DNA of 63,209 nt from Methylobacter sp. (GTDB lineage: Bacteria > Pseudomonadota > Gammaproteobacteria > Methylococcales > Methylomonadaceae), in the NCBI GenBank assembly GCA_030679035.1, contig JAUXTH010000099.1, forward strand, positions 1 through 63,209. Reading direction: 5' to 3'. Both the position numbers and the translations under genes were made by a program. Shown piece by piece: positions 9,235 through 19,057 of this stretch (positions are counted from its first letter, which is position 1; every line of letters begins with the position of its first letter). The notes below the pieces were generated by a model. The model saw nothing but the letters and a program-made list of their open reading frames with translations, was not told the origin of the DNA and did no database searches.

Positions 9235-12200
9235 TCAATAAGCGACGTTAATGGATACCGGCGTGGACAGTTCTTTGGCGTCGTCCATACCCGTTATAGT
9301 CGCCGAAGCCGACTGTGGCGTAGTCGTTTTGCTAAAACTGATCCGGTAGGATGTGGAACCGATGGGTTGGCCGTTAACCTCCCAGGCATAACCAATCACC
9401 TTGCCGTCAGGATCGGTACATTTGGCTTCGACATAGACCACATAGGACGATGGTTTCGCCATCAGTTCGCACACTGGCAGTTGGTTTTGAACCAGATTCA
9501 ACGGCGAATTAACGGTTGTCGTTTCGCCCATTTTGCTGTTCAGTGTGTAACTGACAATGTGGTTGCCGGCGTCAGTGATGTTGGACACCATATAGCTGCG
9601 GTTGGTGAATTCATCCACCGGTATGCCATCGACTTTCCAAAGCTGGCCCACCACGGAATCGAGCGGGTGCCCGCCGTAAATGGTGGGCCTGACCGTGACT
9701 GTCATGGGTGCCCGGTCGTAATAGTTGGATTTGCCCACCTTCAGCGTGACGGTATACGGCACCGCCTGCTCGGCGACGATGTGCTGGGTTAGCACGGTTT
9801 CATGTCCACGGGCGTCGCGGATAGTCACTGTGACATCGTACTCGCCGGCATAGACCACCTGACCGGCAGCTCGGTTTGGGAAAGCGTCGTTCTGGCGTCC
9901 GTTGACATTGGCAGGAAATGACCATTCGTAGCTCAAGCCCTCAAAGCGTCGGTTCATTTCAGGGCGGTCATGATTGACCATCAGGATAATATCGGACGGC
10001 GCCTGAACAGTCAGCTGTTTCATGCTCATGATGAAGTTAGGCCAGACGTATTGCCAAGGAACGTATGAAACCGTGGTTTCTTTGGTAGTCGTGTCCTTGA
10101 AGCCATCCACCCAGGCTCGGAAAATCAGAGGTTTGGTGTCAACCATGTCCTGTGGTGTCGGCGTCCAGTCGAGAGTGTCGCCGGATACGAGTGAACCATC
10201 CGGCTTCTGCCATTCGGATTTGGTGGTATGCACGCTGACCATGCCACCCCAAGATGGCCGGACAGAACCCTCGTAGTGATAGGTTTTGCCGGTTTCGACA
10301 TCCCGCTGGCCTTTGGCGCTGACGCTGGGTCGAGTCGGTGTTTTGACGATTAGATAATGCCGTGCGACCGACCAGGCATTGGGGTCGTCGGCGCGGGTGT
10401 CGACCGGGCGGGTTCTCAGGGTTACGTACACCTTGCCTTCCTGCTCCGCAGTGATCGTCGCCGTTGCGCCGGTCGTAGTTGTGGTGCCACTGGGCGCTTC
10501 GATGGTCCATTCGTTGACCGTGTTGGTGGTCAGTACGCCTTCACGGTGCAGTTCGGCCGCCAGGGTGGCCGCATAACCCGGCGCCATGTGACGCGGGCCG
10601 GTGATGGATGCCTCCAACGTTGCGTAGGCCCATACCTCAACCGGCATAGTGTAGCTCTCGATCAGTGTGTTCTTGTTGATCATCTTTACGCGCACTTGAC
10701 GTTTACCTGTATCCTTCATGGTAACGTTATGACGAAGCGTATTTGACTTCTCGATGGCTATCCAGGAATTGCCATCCGTACTTTCTTCCCAGGAAACTTC
10801 CTTGAGCGCAACCCGATTATCCGTGGTCATGTCCAGGTTCAGCGTGAAGGTTTTCGGTGCCGGATCATCTAATGCCTTGCTGGATATCGTCCCTTGGATC
10901 AATGAGCCCTTGACCACTTCAATGTAACGTGTGGATGATTCTAAGGTGCTTTCCAGTCCATTAATTGTCGATACCAGCTGTGATACAGCGGTCAGTTTCA
11001 TCCACAGTTTGCCCGTCGGATTGACCTGGAAAGTGGCTTCACCATTAACCGTGTCCTGCATTCCAGTGATTGGAGTTTTGGCTACCTGATTGTTACTTTG
11101 CATTAAAATTTGCGTCCGCCACTGTCCCATCGTTTCCGGTGTGTAGATGAGGCCGTCTTTGGTGTACTTACCCACGTTAACCTTGATTTTAATTAGATCG
11201 GTGTCAGCAATTTTCTTTGGTGAATCAATGACTAGCTTCATATTGCTTTCAGCGCCACCGATAGCGGTAATCACCTGCTCGTTATAAACGGTAGGAAAAT
11301 CTTGCCAGGCGACCCGCAAGGTCACCGGGCGCTTTTCCAGTAAATTGAGATTTGGAGTCGATATCCAATAAGAAGCGCCACTCATCACATTGGTACGTTC
11401 AATCGACTGTTTGCTGTCTGTAACCGATAATTTCATCTTGGCATTGGTCGGTACTCCGGCGGTAATGACTGCATTCGTGATGGATTGCCCCATCGGGACG
11501 TAGTATTTGCCCTCGGTGATTTTATAGCCGCCTTTCAATGCCACAATCGGAGGAACTAAGGGGTTGACGGTGATCGACAGCTCCCCTGACTGAAGGTTCG
11601 CGGCCATACCGTCGGGGAATACGCGCTTGACGAGATAGAGTATTTTTTGAACACCCACCGTCGGCAGTGTGCCTTCCAGTTTAATCTGTTTTGTCGTCAA
11701 CGTGGTGGTAAGCCCCGTATTACCGGTCAAGCTCACGATAGCTGCACGAGTACCCTTCGCAGCCTCAGTTTGCGCAATTGCCTGATCAGTATAAAAACTA
11801 TAAGGTGCTCCGGAATCTTGAGCAAAAGCCAAGTTGACTTTTTCGATGCCCATGTAGACATTCGTGCCCCCGGTAAACAGGAAAGTCGGAGGCGCTGAGG
11901 CCGTAACTTTAACATTTTTGATTATCGGATCAGAGTCATGTCGGGTGCCATTGACCCAACGCGATACGACCGCCTGCACAACGAAATCACCTGTTACAGA
12001 CGGGTAACCGGCTAAGGTTGGTAAACCCTTGACGTCAGTGCCAGGTGCCATATCTGATAACGTTGTTGTTAAGGCCACGTAACACCGCCGGGGATCAACT
12101 TCGGCCTCGGATTGAACATAAGTTAGTGGGCAAGATAAATCCGTTGAGGGTTCAATCGAAGCATCGACACGGGTTTCACTTTGAAATATTGATCCTGTTG

Positions 12201-15200
12201 CCGGCAACACCGTCAATGTCGGCATCGGCACGGGTTGAACTGTGAAAGCCACATATTTGAAGGCAACGCCACTAGTACCAACAATGCTCAGTAACGCAGT
12301 ATAATCACCAGATGGTAAACCGGTAACCGCTGCATTCAAATTGACAGAGGCACCATAACTAAGTCCGGACAGGCTTTTGGTTTCAATAACCTTAACGCCA
12401 CTTTTTATAGTCAATGTGCCTGACATGGCTCCATTACAGGAATCAGACTTATACTCGATTGCGGCGGTCGGCACCTCATAGGGCAGTAAATCTGGAATAC
12501 TCATCGAGGTAATTGATGGAGCGCTACAGTTGACGTTAATTGTACCCGAACCGATGACAGATGCGCTGCCTTTATCGGTCACCATAAACGCAAAAGTTAA
12601 ATTACCTGAGAACAGGCCGTCTGCTGGCGGAGTGAATACAAAATTATTATTAACAATGGTCAGTGTACCAGCTGCGGGCGGAGTGGTAATCGCTAGTGTA
12701 AATATCTCTGTTTTGCCTGCCGTTACGTTGGGATCGGTAATTGACGGTGCGGTGGGGAGACTGGGACTGGTCGAGCTAGATGTTAATGCCGCCGTCGCAG
12801 ACGTCGGTGCGGCGTTGGCCCATCCTTCCGCTTCGTTACTGGGCAAACTTGACTGTAAGCCAATAATGGTCTTGATCGTGTAAAAATAGGATGTGACACC
12901 GGAAACAGTTGTGTCAAAAAAGATAGTTGGAAAAGTAGTTGAGGCGACGTAAGAAGGAACGCCTCCAGGTGTTGTCGATCTCCAAACTTCATACTCTGTA
13001 GCGTCTGGATTATCCGTCCATATTAGCGTCACTTTATGGCTTAAGGTACCTTGTGTAGCAGTCAAATCCGAAACAACCGCTGGTATTTTGCTCCATCCTG
13101 TCGCTTGATTAGAGTCGGGGGCTGAACCCATAGCATTCTTTGCAACCACGGTATAGAAATAATGTGTCTCTCCGGAAACAGTGGTGTCGTTAAAATTGGT
13201 GCCAATAACGTCAGCTCCCACAATGGCGCCTTTGGTTCCGGCAGCAGTGGAACGATAAACATCATAACTAGCGGCTGATGGATCTGCCGTCCAAGTTACA
13301 GTGGACTGGGCATAAAGAGTGCCTTGGGTTGCTGTCACGCCAATAATTTTTAACGGAACTATCATCGCAAAACCCATTGCTTCGTTACTGACTTGTGACG
13401 CTACAGAATCAACAACAGTTTTGACCGTATAATAATATTGCGTCATTCCGGATACAGTGACATCTTCGTAATAACCCGTTGCCAGTATACCCAACGTGGC
13501 AATTTTTGCTGAGCCTCCCCCTGAAGTCGCAGAACGCCAAACCTCATAGCCTGTAGCGTCTGTATTCTTTGACCAGCTTAACCCTACCTTATTCGCTAAG
13601 GTGCCTTTTGTAGCGGCCAGATCAGAAATAACTACTGGCACCTTTCCCCATCCAGTCGCTTGATCGGAATCAGGTGCTGACCCCAAGATATTCTTTGAAA
13701 CGATGGTATAGAAGTAATGAGTTGTTCCTGAGACGGTAGTGTCGTCAAAACTGGAACCAAGAACATCAGCGCCCACAATAGTCCCTTTGGTGCCAGCAGC
13801 GGTGGAACGGTAAATGTCATAAGTGGCGGCGGATATATCCGCCGTCCAGCTTACGATAGACTTGGCGTAAAGTGTACCTTGGGTTGCTGTAACACCCGTG
13901 ACCTTTACTGTTGTATTAACGGCATAGCCCATGTCTTCGTTACTGGGTTGTGATAGTGCCCCATTAGCCACGCTTTTGACTGTATAAAAATAATGAGTCA
14001 TGCCGGATACAGTGACATCTTCGTAATAACCAGTTGCCAGCGTACCTAACGTAGCAATTTTTGTTGACATTCCCCCTGAAGTCGCAGAACGCCAAACCTC
14101 GTAACCGGAGGCGTCCGGATTCTTAGACCAACTCATTGCCACTTTGTTTTGTAAAATACCCTTCGTGGCAGTCAAGTCACTAATATTAACGGGTACTTTG
14201 CCCCAGCCAGTTGCTTGATCGGAATCGGGTGCTATGCCTGAGCTGTTTTTTGCAACAACGGTGTAAAAATAGTGGGCCGTTCCAGAAACAGTGATGTCGT
14301 CAAAGCTTGCCGGTATTACATCAGCACCTACAATACTGCCCTTGGTGCCAGCAGCGGTAGAACGGTAAACGTCATAAGTGGTGGCAACAGGATCTATCGT
14401 CCAACTTACGTTAACCTTGCCATAAAGCGTGCCTTGCGTTGCATAGACGTTCAGAACTTTTGATGGGTCATTCATAGCAAACCCCATAGCCTCGTTGCTT
14501 TTAAGGCCTACGAGTACACCTACAACGGCTTTGACGGTGTAATAATAATGGGTTGCCCCGCTAGTCGTGGTGTCATCATAGGTAATTGCTGATGTCGTGG
14601 TTAGCTGCGTGGCGGTGCCACCCGGAGTCAGCGAGCGCCACACTTCATAACTGGTTGCATCGGTGATGGTCGTCCAATTTAAACGGACCTTGGCGGGGAT
14701 AGTGCCTTGAGTTGCGGTTAGATCCGCGATAATGCCGGGCATTTTCGCCCAGCCTTGACCTGAAATAGTGCTCGTTGAATAGTTAACGTGAACGATATTG
14801 GGTACCCATTGCCAATTAGCAGACCAGACCCAATTCGATACCCAGACCCAATCAGATATCCATACTGTTGTTTCACAAAGGCTATAATTCATGCACATAG
14901 GATCGTCCGCCGGCCATCCTGATGTATACCAATATCCGTTATCAACCATTGAACCGTTATCAACCCAATGCCCCTGATCAACCCAGCTCCCTTGATCAAC
15001 CAAATTATAGTTATTCAAACGAACCACGTAATCGTATTGGGTAGAACCAACTACCGTGCCGTCTGTAAATACGCCTTTTGACGAAAAAGTAGCACAGCTA
15101 TTTGTTTGAGTATCAATGCCATTACGCACCAAAGTTATCGAACACCCCGCATCCATGTGCCAGGTAGAATAATCAATGGGAATCGTTGAAATGTTAACCT

Positions 15201-15312
15201 TCCCGTATAACGTTCCTTGAGTAGCGTCAGTTTGCCAAGCGTAAGCAGTATTAAATCCCAAGAAAAGAAGGATAATTAATTGTAGTAATTTTAATAAGCT
15301 GTTTTTTAACAT
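9235..15312 (-). CDS. Giant secreted protein with seven FN3 repeats and Ig/PKD-like domains
   Basis: About 2025 residues from the ATG at 15312, with a signal peptide ending AYA near residue 25. Residues about 95-165 are tryptophan-rich, with repeated [WV]xDxGxW and VWVSNWVW-type units. Residues about 195-830 hold seven fibronectin-III repeats that alternate between two forms: a YEVWRS...GG form and a YD(V/I)YRSTAAGTKG form, each ending with HYFYTV-type strands. After a linker there are Ig/cadherin-like beta domains. From about residue 1550 there are PKD-like modules (EYDVTVTIRDARG). No transmembrane anchor, LPXTG or autotransporter domain is visible at the C-terminus. An adhesin, surface or matrix scaffold role is likely from the architecture, not shown. 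Confidence 0.85.
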   Translation of the reverse strand: MLKNSLLKLLQLIILLFLGFNTAYAWQTDATQGTLYGKVNISTIPIDYSTWHMDAGCSITLVRNGIDTQTNSCATFSSKGVFTDGTVVGSTQYDYVVRLNNYNLVDQGSWVDQGHWVDNGSMVDNGYWYTSGWPADDPMCMNYSLCETTVWISDWVWVSNWVWSANWQWVPNIVHVNYSTSTISGQGWAKMPGIIADLTATQGTIPAKVRLNWTTITDATSYEVWRSLTPGGTATQLTTTSAITYDDTTTSGATHYYYTVKAVVGVLVGLKSNEAMGFAMNDPSKVLNVYATQGTLYGKVNVSWTIDPVATTYDVYRSTAAGTKGSIVGADVIPASFDDITVSGTAHYFYTVVAKNSSGIAPDSDQATGWGKVPVNISDLTATKGILQNKVAMSWSKNPDASGYEVWRSATSGGMSTKIATLGTLATGYYEDVTVSGMTHYFYTVKSVANGALSQPSNEDMGYAVNTTVKVTGVTATQGTLYAKSIVSWTADISAATYDIYRSTAAGTKGTIVGADVLGSSFDDTTVSGTTHYFYTIVSKNILGSAPDSDQATGWGKVPVVISDLAATKGTLANKVGLSWSKNTDATGYEVWRSATSGGGSAKIATLGILATGYYEDVTVSGMTQYYYTVKTVVDSVASQVSNEAMGFAMIVPLKIIGVTATQGTLYAQSTVTWTADPSAASYDVYRSTAAGTKGAIVGADVIGTNFNDTTVSGETHYFYTVVAKNAMGSAPDSNQATGWSKIPAVVSDLTATQGTLSHKVTLIWTDNPDATEYEVWRSTTPGGVPSYVASTTFPTIFFDTTVSGVTSYFYTIKTIIGLQSSLPSNEAEGWANAAPTSATAALTSSSTSPSLPTAPSITDPNVTAGKTEIFTLAITTPPAAGTLTIVNNNFVFTPPADGLFSGNLTFAFMVTDKGSASVIGSGTINVNCSAPSITSMSIPDLLPYEVPTAAIEYKSDSCNGAMSGTLTIKSGVKVIETKSLSGLSYGASVNLNAAVTGLPSGDYTALLSIVGTSGVAFKYVAFTVQPVPMPTLTVLPATGSIFQSETRVDASIEPSTDLSCPLTYVQSEAEVDPRRCYVALTTTLSDMAPGTDVKGLPTLAGYPSVTGDFVVQAVVSRWVNGTRHDSDPIIKNVKVTASAPPTFLFTGGTNVYMGIEKVNLAFAQDSGAPYSFYTDQAIAQTEAAKGTRAAIVSLTGNTGLTTTLTTKQIKLEGTLPTVGVQKILYLVKRVFPDGMAANLQSGELSITVNPLVPPIVALKGGYKITEGKYYVPMGQSITNAVITAGVPTNAKMKLSVTDSKQSIERTNVMSGASYWISTPNLNLLEKRPVTLRVAWQDFPTVYNEQVITAIGGAESNMKLVIDSPKKIADTDLIKIKVNVGKYTKDGLIYTPETMGQWRTQILMQSNNQVAKTPITGMQDTVNGEATFQVNPTGKLWMKLTAVSQLVSTINGLESTLESSTRYIEVVKGSLIQGTISSKALDDPAPKTFTLNLDMTTDNRVALKEVSWEESTDGNSWIAIEKSNTLRHNVTMKDTGKRQVRVKMINKNTLIESYTMPVEVWAYATLEASITGPRHMAPGYAATLAAELHREGVLTTNTVNEWTIEAPSGTTTTTGATATITAEQEGKVYVTLRTRPVDTRADDPNAWSVARHYLIVKTPTRPSVSAKGQRDVETGKTYHYEGSVRPSWGGMVSVHTTKSEWQKPDGSLVSGDTLDWTPTPQDMVDTKPLIFRAWVDGFKDTTTKETTVSYVPWQYVWPNFIMSMKQLTVQAPSDIILMVNHDRPEMNRRFEGLSYEWSFPANVNGRQNDAFPNRAAGQVVYAGEYDVTVTIRDARGHETVLTQHIVAEQAVPYTVTLKVGKSNYYDRAPMTVTVRPTIYGGHPLDSVVGQLWKVDGIPVDEFTNRSYMVSNITDAGNHIVSYTLNSKMGETTTVNSPLNLVQNQLPVCELMAKPSSYVVYVEAKCTDPDGKVIGYAWEVNGQPIGSTSYRISFSKTTTPQSASATITGMDDAKELSTPVSINVAY

Positions 15313-15478
15313 TGGAGCCAAGAGTAATGGGTGTAGGAATGGATTAAGGCAGCAATACGTTAAATATTTTATTAATTGCGCCGCAATATTTTAATAGTCA
15401 TCAATATTCCTATTACCGAAGGCTCAAACATTCAAAAGATTGGAATTGAGCCGTTCACCGTAACGTATAAATGCCTTA

Positions 15479-15646
15479 TTAAAGATTTTGATAGGTTTGT
15501 TGGTTCCTTATGAATTTCACCATTTGCTCTTTTTTTTCCATTGAACGGCAATCTTCGTTACCAGCACGTTCTTGCGCAGATAGTGGTGATTGATTTGCGC
15601 AAGCTGAAAAGGTCATTACCGCTATAACCATAAATAGTTTGTTCAT
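15479..15646 (-). CDS. Small lipoprotein
   Basis: 55 residues, ATG at 15646 with GGAGA 9 nt upstream. The N-terminus is a lipoprotein signal: hydrophobic MNKLFMVIAVMTFSAC with Cys at 16 in a usable lipobox (TFSAC). The mature peptide is short, hydrophilic and charged (ERAGNEDCRSMEKKEQMVKF). It is probably an entericidin-size outer-membrane lipoprotein of unknown role. It stands alone between the giant protein gene and the plasmid operon I terminator. The intervals 15313-15478 and 15647-15778 show nothing else. Confidence 0.7.
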   Translation of the reverse strand: MNKLFMVIAVMTFSACANQSPLSAQERAGNEDCRSMEKKEQMVKFIRNQQTYQNL

Positions 15647-15774
15647 GCTTTTTTCTCCGAATTAGGCAATCAAAAATATTTTATTAAAACGTTTACGTTA
15701 CGCTAATTTCTGGCTTAAGTCGGATTGAAAGCCCTCGAAAAAAGCGACCTTTCAAAATAAATAAAAATCAGGCG

Positions 15775-15813
15775 AAAAAAAACCGAACACTGAAAAAATT
15801 CAGATTCGGTTAT
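15775..15813 (-). terminator. Rho-independent terminator of plasmid operon I
   Basis: Read on the minus strand: ACCGAATCTGAA, a short loop, TTCAGTGTTCGGT, then eight or more T. Stem halves CTGAA/TTCAG and CCGAA/TTCGG pair around a small internal bulge. It lies about 47 nt after the stop of the primase gene and would end operon I. Confidence 0.8.
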
Positions 15814-15859
15814 GGGGATTGCACATATCAATTAAACAGTAGTACGCTTCGTTTCTCAG

Positions 15860-16930
15860 TTAAGAGCAAGGCCGAATAACAGAAAACGCATTCGGGCCAT
15901 ACTGGTTGAGAACATCCAACCAATCGATACTTTTAGCATTGGCAGGTATAGGCCCTTTAGGTTCCCAAGTTACTGCTTCAACACCTTGAGCATTTGCACG
16001 CTCAGTAAGTTTTGCAGCAGCAAACGATCCAGCAAAAGACAGATCAAGATCAGACCAGATAATCAGTTTTTCAACACCACTCGGTATTATAAAACCGGAC
16101 ATCAATGTCGAACTAATCAGCGGCCATGTCACCATACCGGTAGCTTCAATAACAGCCAAAGCCGTTTCAAAACCTTCCGTAACACACAGGACACGACCTG
16201 GAGCACCTAAACGAATAGCAGACCCCATTACAATCTTGTTAGACGGTGCCGGCATCATTTTCTTAGGTGAATCCACAGCCGCTTTACATCCGTCGGGCGT
16301 CAAAAACGTACGATGAATAGTAATAGCCTCATTGCCTCTTTCAACTAGCGCAAGAATGGCCGGATAATTACCTATCAATTTACCGTCTTCGTCACGATAC
16401 TGCATGCGAGGATGAAAGCGAATTGAAGGCCAATTTGGAATCATATTGTCCAAACCGCGTGATTGTAAATAAAGCCTTACAGGTTCGGCGTCTGGATGGT
16501 GAACCGATTTTGATTCCTGCCACACAGTACGAAGAATCGCTTTTAGCCAGTTATCGTCCACAGAGGATTTTGACTTCGTAAAAACAGGCCTCTGTGCAAC
16601 AATGGGTCTTTGATGATGTTCATCGGTCGACAACCCAAGTACATTGGAAACAGCCATTAATGCATCGGGGAAACTCCAACCTCTAAGCCACATCAATAAC
16701 GAAAAACCATCCGGTTTGGCGCCACAGGTATTACAGATGCCTCCACCTGAGATGTCGGCATCACGAAACAACTTAAAGCCATCTTTTCCACCGTGAACAG
16801 GACAACCAATATGCCTGCCAGGTTTTAAAATAGCTCGTTCAAGCTCGGGCGCCAGGGAATCCAAAACGGACAACCAGGAACCACGAACTGCATTTTTGAT
16901 AACGTCAGATTCAAGCGACTGAGTTTTCAT
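15860..16930 (-). CDS. Toprim-domain primase with N-terminal zinc finger (plasmid/phage type)
   Basis: 356 residues. An N-terminal zinc finger (GCPVHGG...GGICNTCGAKPDG, residues about 42-72) has the C-x-H...C-x-x-C pattern of CHC2-like primases. A toprim domain follows from about residue 235: CVTEGFETALAV supplies the catalytic Glu and LIIWSDLDLSFAG the DxD. No helicase domain follows, so it would prime plasmid replication together with a host or separate helicase. Its ATG overlaps the previous stop (ATGA at 16927-16930). It is the last gene of operon I. Confidence 0.85.
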   Translation of the reverse strand: MKTQSLESDVIKNAVRGSWLSVLDSLAPELERAILKPGRHIGCPVHGGKDGFKLFRDADISGGGICNTCGAKPDGFSLLMWLRGWSFPDALMAVSNVLGLSTDEHHQRPIVAQRPVFTKSKSSVDDNWLKAILRTVWQESKSVHHPDAEPVRLYLQSRGLDNMIPNWPSIRFHPRMQYRDEDGKLIGNYPAILALVERGNEAITIHRTFLTPDGCKAAVDSPKKMMPAPSNKIVMGSAIRLGAPGRVLCVTEGFETALAVIEATGMVTWPLISSTLMSGFIIPSGVEKLIIWSDLDLSFAGSFAAAKLTERANAQGVEAVTWEPKGPIPANAKSIDWLDVLNQYGPNAFSVIRPCS

Positions 16931-17154
16931 GCGATCACCTTATCGACAATAGCAACAGTCTTAATGAAAAACATCGCATTCAAATAAGATTCTTTACCGT
17001 TATCCCATCGAATCGTTACGTAGAAGTCCCTGCTACCTCGACCCACTTCTTTGAGTCTAACAACTTCCCCCAATGATTCTTTGGTTACGCCAGGAAGAAT
17101 ATCGTCGCAAACGGGACGTACTTGAGTTCCAATTTTAATATTGCGGTAAAACAT
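16927..17154 (-). CDS. Small plasmid protein of unknown function
   Basis: 75 residues, start preceded by AGGAG and by leader hairpin I-5. It looks like a small beta-rich (SH3/KOW-like) protein: VRLKEVGRGSRDFYVTIRWD and NGKESYLNAMFF suggest a barrel, but I cannot name a family. Its stop overlaps the primase ATG, so it is probably needed with, or regulates, the primase. Confidence 0.65.
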   Translation of the reverse strand: MFYRNIKIGTQVRPVCDDILPGVTKESLGEVVRLKEVGRGSRDFYVTIRWDNGKESYLNAMFFIKTVAIVDKVIA

Positions 17155-17182
17155 GATTTTTCTCCTAGAAATGTCCCGACAA

Positions 17183-17230
17183 CCGAGACTTCCTTAATGC
17201 CCGTCCAGGGAAAATTAAGGAAGTCCCGGA
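17183..17230 (-). promoter_or_regulatory. Leader hairpin I-5 (before the 75-residue gene)
   Basis: Sense 5' arm CCGGGACTTCCTTAAT (17229-17214) pairs over 16 positions with ATTAAGGAAGTCTCGG (17198-17183). The loop contains TTTCCCTGGACGGGC, whose TCCC can also pair with the GGGA of the 5' arm. This is the longest stem of the set. Confidence 0.85.
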
Positions 17231-17250
17231 AGGCAGGATGAAAAATTCAT

Positions 17251-17304
17251 CCGAGAGAAAAACATGCCCCAGAAGGAGAAAGTATTTTTTCTCCCAGATG
17301 GGTG
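17251..17304 (-). promoter_or_regulatory. Leader hairpin I-4 (orphan, no gene follows)
   Basis: Sense: ACCC, then 5' arm TGGGAGAAAAA, middle arm TTTCTCC, GGGG, 3' arm TTTTTCTCTC. Full architecture of the family, but only an 11-codon frame lies between it and leader I-5. The gene it served may have been lost. In 17305-17463 there are only tiny frames, the first (17 codons) overlapping the stop of the 78-residue gene; I do not call them. Confidence 0.75.
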
Positions 17305-17463
17305 ATTTAATTGAAGTATCTAACACAAGTATCCAGCGGTCACATGCCTAAGATACTGGTAAAGGTAAAGCTAATTTGCATAATGTCACATCGAGCAGAT
17401 CCTCGTTTGTACGCTATAAAATACCGGTAAGTGAACCAAACCAAGCAACGCCATTAATCAAAT

Positions 17464-17700
17464 TCATAACAAACCTGCTTTTCTCAAACCATCTTCCACG
17501 CATTTATGAAGCGGTGATGGCGTGCAAGCAAAGTGCTGCAAGATTGAATTCAGCGTTTTATCATCAAGTTCAATGCCATAGTGTTCACGCGCAAGTTTTG
17601 CGGCTTGATACTGCGGCAAAGTCTCGTTGAGGATATTCTGGTAGTGCTCCGTACACGCTTCCAGATCCTCGTCCAAAACATCGTCGGCTTCATTTAACAT
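17464..17700 (-). CDS. Small acidic plasmid protein of unknown function
   Basis: 78 residues, mostly helical and acidic at the N-terminus (MLNEADDVLDEDLEACTEHY). No recognised family. It starts 8 nt after the preceding stop with CTTAGGAGG as Shine-Dalgarno and, unlike its better-spaced neighbours, has no leader hairpin. This fits the rule that the hairpin is absent where genes are tightly coupled. Confidence 0.65.
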   Translation of the reverse strand: MLNEADDVLDEDLEACTEHYQNILNETLPQYQAAKLAREHYGIELDDKTLNSILQHFACTPSPLHKCVEDGLRKAGLL

Positions 17701-17708
17701 AAAACCTC

Positions 17709-18545
17709 CTAAGCAGCGTGAGCTACAAGCTTTTTGACTTGAACAGGACGATGTTCGGTAATTTCAACAACGTCATAATCATCAAGAAGATTGATAAAAT
17801 TGCTACGGATAGAATCACATGCTGCATCAAACGCGCAAACCAGTTCAACACGATCACGAAGACTTCCCATTGACCAATCTTCGGCACAAAAGTCCTCGCC
17901 CTGATCAATGCTTTTATTTGCCACCATTAATCGTGAAGGCGGAACGCTGAAATTGGATCGAGGATTTCCACAAACACCACAGGTATTTGATAAAGAACAG
18001 TCTGCCAATTGAGATTTGAGTCGAATAATCAGAGAAAATTTCTCATCATCTGAAATGGACAAGTCCTGAATTGTAGATTGCCCAAGATATACTTTAGGTA
18101 GCCAAGAATTCTGGCTTTTGAGTATTTCTTGAGCAATAACTTCTTCGTTATTGTCCTGAAAAGTTACCGGTGGCACTTTTTTGAAATTCCGCTGAGAACA
18201 GGTAGGACAGTAACTAAGATGCCCGGTGAGTTCCAGATGAGAATCATGCAAAATCAGATAACCGCTAGAACGTCCATTGGAACCAATGGTATAACGATGA
18301 CCTTGCTCATAAGTAAAGTCGTCAATAGGACTTCTAATGTCATCCCAATAATCAACGCCCAGTAATTCGTAAGCCTTATCATCCTGTGAAGACGACAAGC
18401 CAAGATGGTGAAACTTGACGTTATTGGCATAGGACGTTAGACGATTCCAAGAACTCATGGTGTCGTAACGAAAATGCCCGTGTAAAAAATCTACCATTGC
18501 GGAACGGCTGCGACGGTCAACTTTCTTTTGAAAAAAAGTAGTCAT
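17709..18545 (-). CDS. Plasmid protein with two CxxC zinc knuckles, function unknown
   Basis: 278 residues. Two cysteine pairs (CPTCSQRNF near residue 118 and CGVCGNPRSNF near 199) suggest a zinc-binding fold. The rest has no motif I recognise. The N-terminus (FFQKKVDRRSRSAMVDFLHG) resembles the opening of several uncharacterised plasmid proteins, so the gene may be widespread, but I cannot assign a role. Leader hairpin I-3 and AGGAG precede the ATG. Confidence 0.65.
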   Translation of the reverse strand: MTTFFQKKVDRRSRSAMVDFLHGHFRYDTMSSWNRLTSYANNVKFHHLGLSSSQDDKAYELLGVDYWDDIRSPIDDFTYEQGHRYTIGSNGRSSGYLILHDSHLELTGHLSYCPTCSQRNFKKVPPVTFQDNNEEVIAQEILKSQNSWLPKVYLGQSTIQDLSISDDEKFSLIIRLKSQLADCSLSNTCGVCGNPRSNFSVPPSRLMVANKSIDQGEDFCAEDWSMGSLRDRVELVCAFDAACDSIRSNFINLLDDYDVVEITEHRPVQVKKLVAHAA

Positions 18546-18564
18546 GATGTTTCTCCTGCTTTGA

Positions 18565-18625
18565 AAAGTAAAAAGCGGAAAAAAACAATTGTCCCAGTGG
18601 GAAAATGAATTTTCCCGCGTGGGTA
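18565..18625 (-). promoter_or_regulatory. Leader hairpin I-3
   Basis: Sense: ACCC, 5' arm GCGGGAAAA, middle arm TTTTCCC, then ACTGGGA, 3' arm TTTTTCCGC, U-rich tract, AGGAG, ATG. GGGAAAA can pair with either TTTTCCC (loop TTCA) or the 3' arm. Confidence 0.85.
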
Positions 18626-18642
18626 AGGTAAAGTAAGGTTAA

Positions 18643-19044
18643 TTAGTCAATTGAAAACCAGTAAGAGCCCGTTTCATTGCGATCAAAGCCAGTATTAAAG
18701 TCCTCGAATACAAGACGAGAGACTTCTTTTAAAGCCAGTTGCAAATCATCAGTTTCCTGACCTTCTATTTCGACGATTAATTTTAGGCCGGATGAATTAT
18801 CGGGCGAAGGATCGACGATTGTTTCCAGTCGCGTAATCTCTGGTTTAGCTTGATCAAGGGCTTTGCTCAGATGGAAATAAGAAATTCCTAAATCCGGCCA
18901 GTCTAAAGATTCCTCCCAAACCGGTTCGCCTTCATCTGACACGCCAATAGCACCTAGTTCAATCGTTTGCTTAATCTCTAAAGACGCTTTGCAAACATTG
19001 ATTAAAGCGCGTAAAGAAGCGCTTGTTAACGTGATATTGCTCAT
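18643..19044 (-). CDS. Plasmid protein of unknown function
   Basis: 133 residues, acidic, no signal peptide, membrane segment or zinc motif. Pattern suggests alternating helix and strand (LRALINVCKASLEIKQTIEL; LKLIVEIEGQETDDLQLALK). No family recognised. It follows the Hsp90-fold ATPase gene and may be its partner by position. Preceded by leader hairpin I-2 and AGGA. Confidence 0.6.
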   Translation of the reverse strand: MSNITLTSASLRALINVCKASLEIKQTIELGAIGVSDEGEPVWEESLDWPDLGISYFHLSKALDQAKPEITRLETIVDPSPDNSSGLKLIVEIEGQETDDLQLALKEVSRLVFEDFNTGFDRNETGSYWFSID

Positions 19045-19057
19045 AGTGTTTTCCTGG

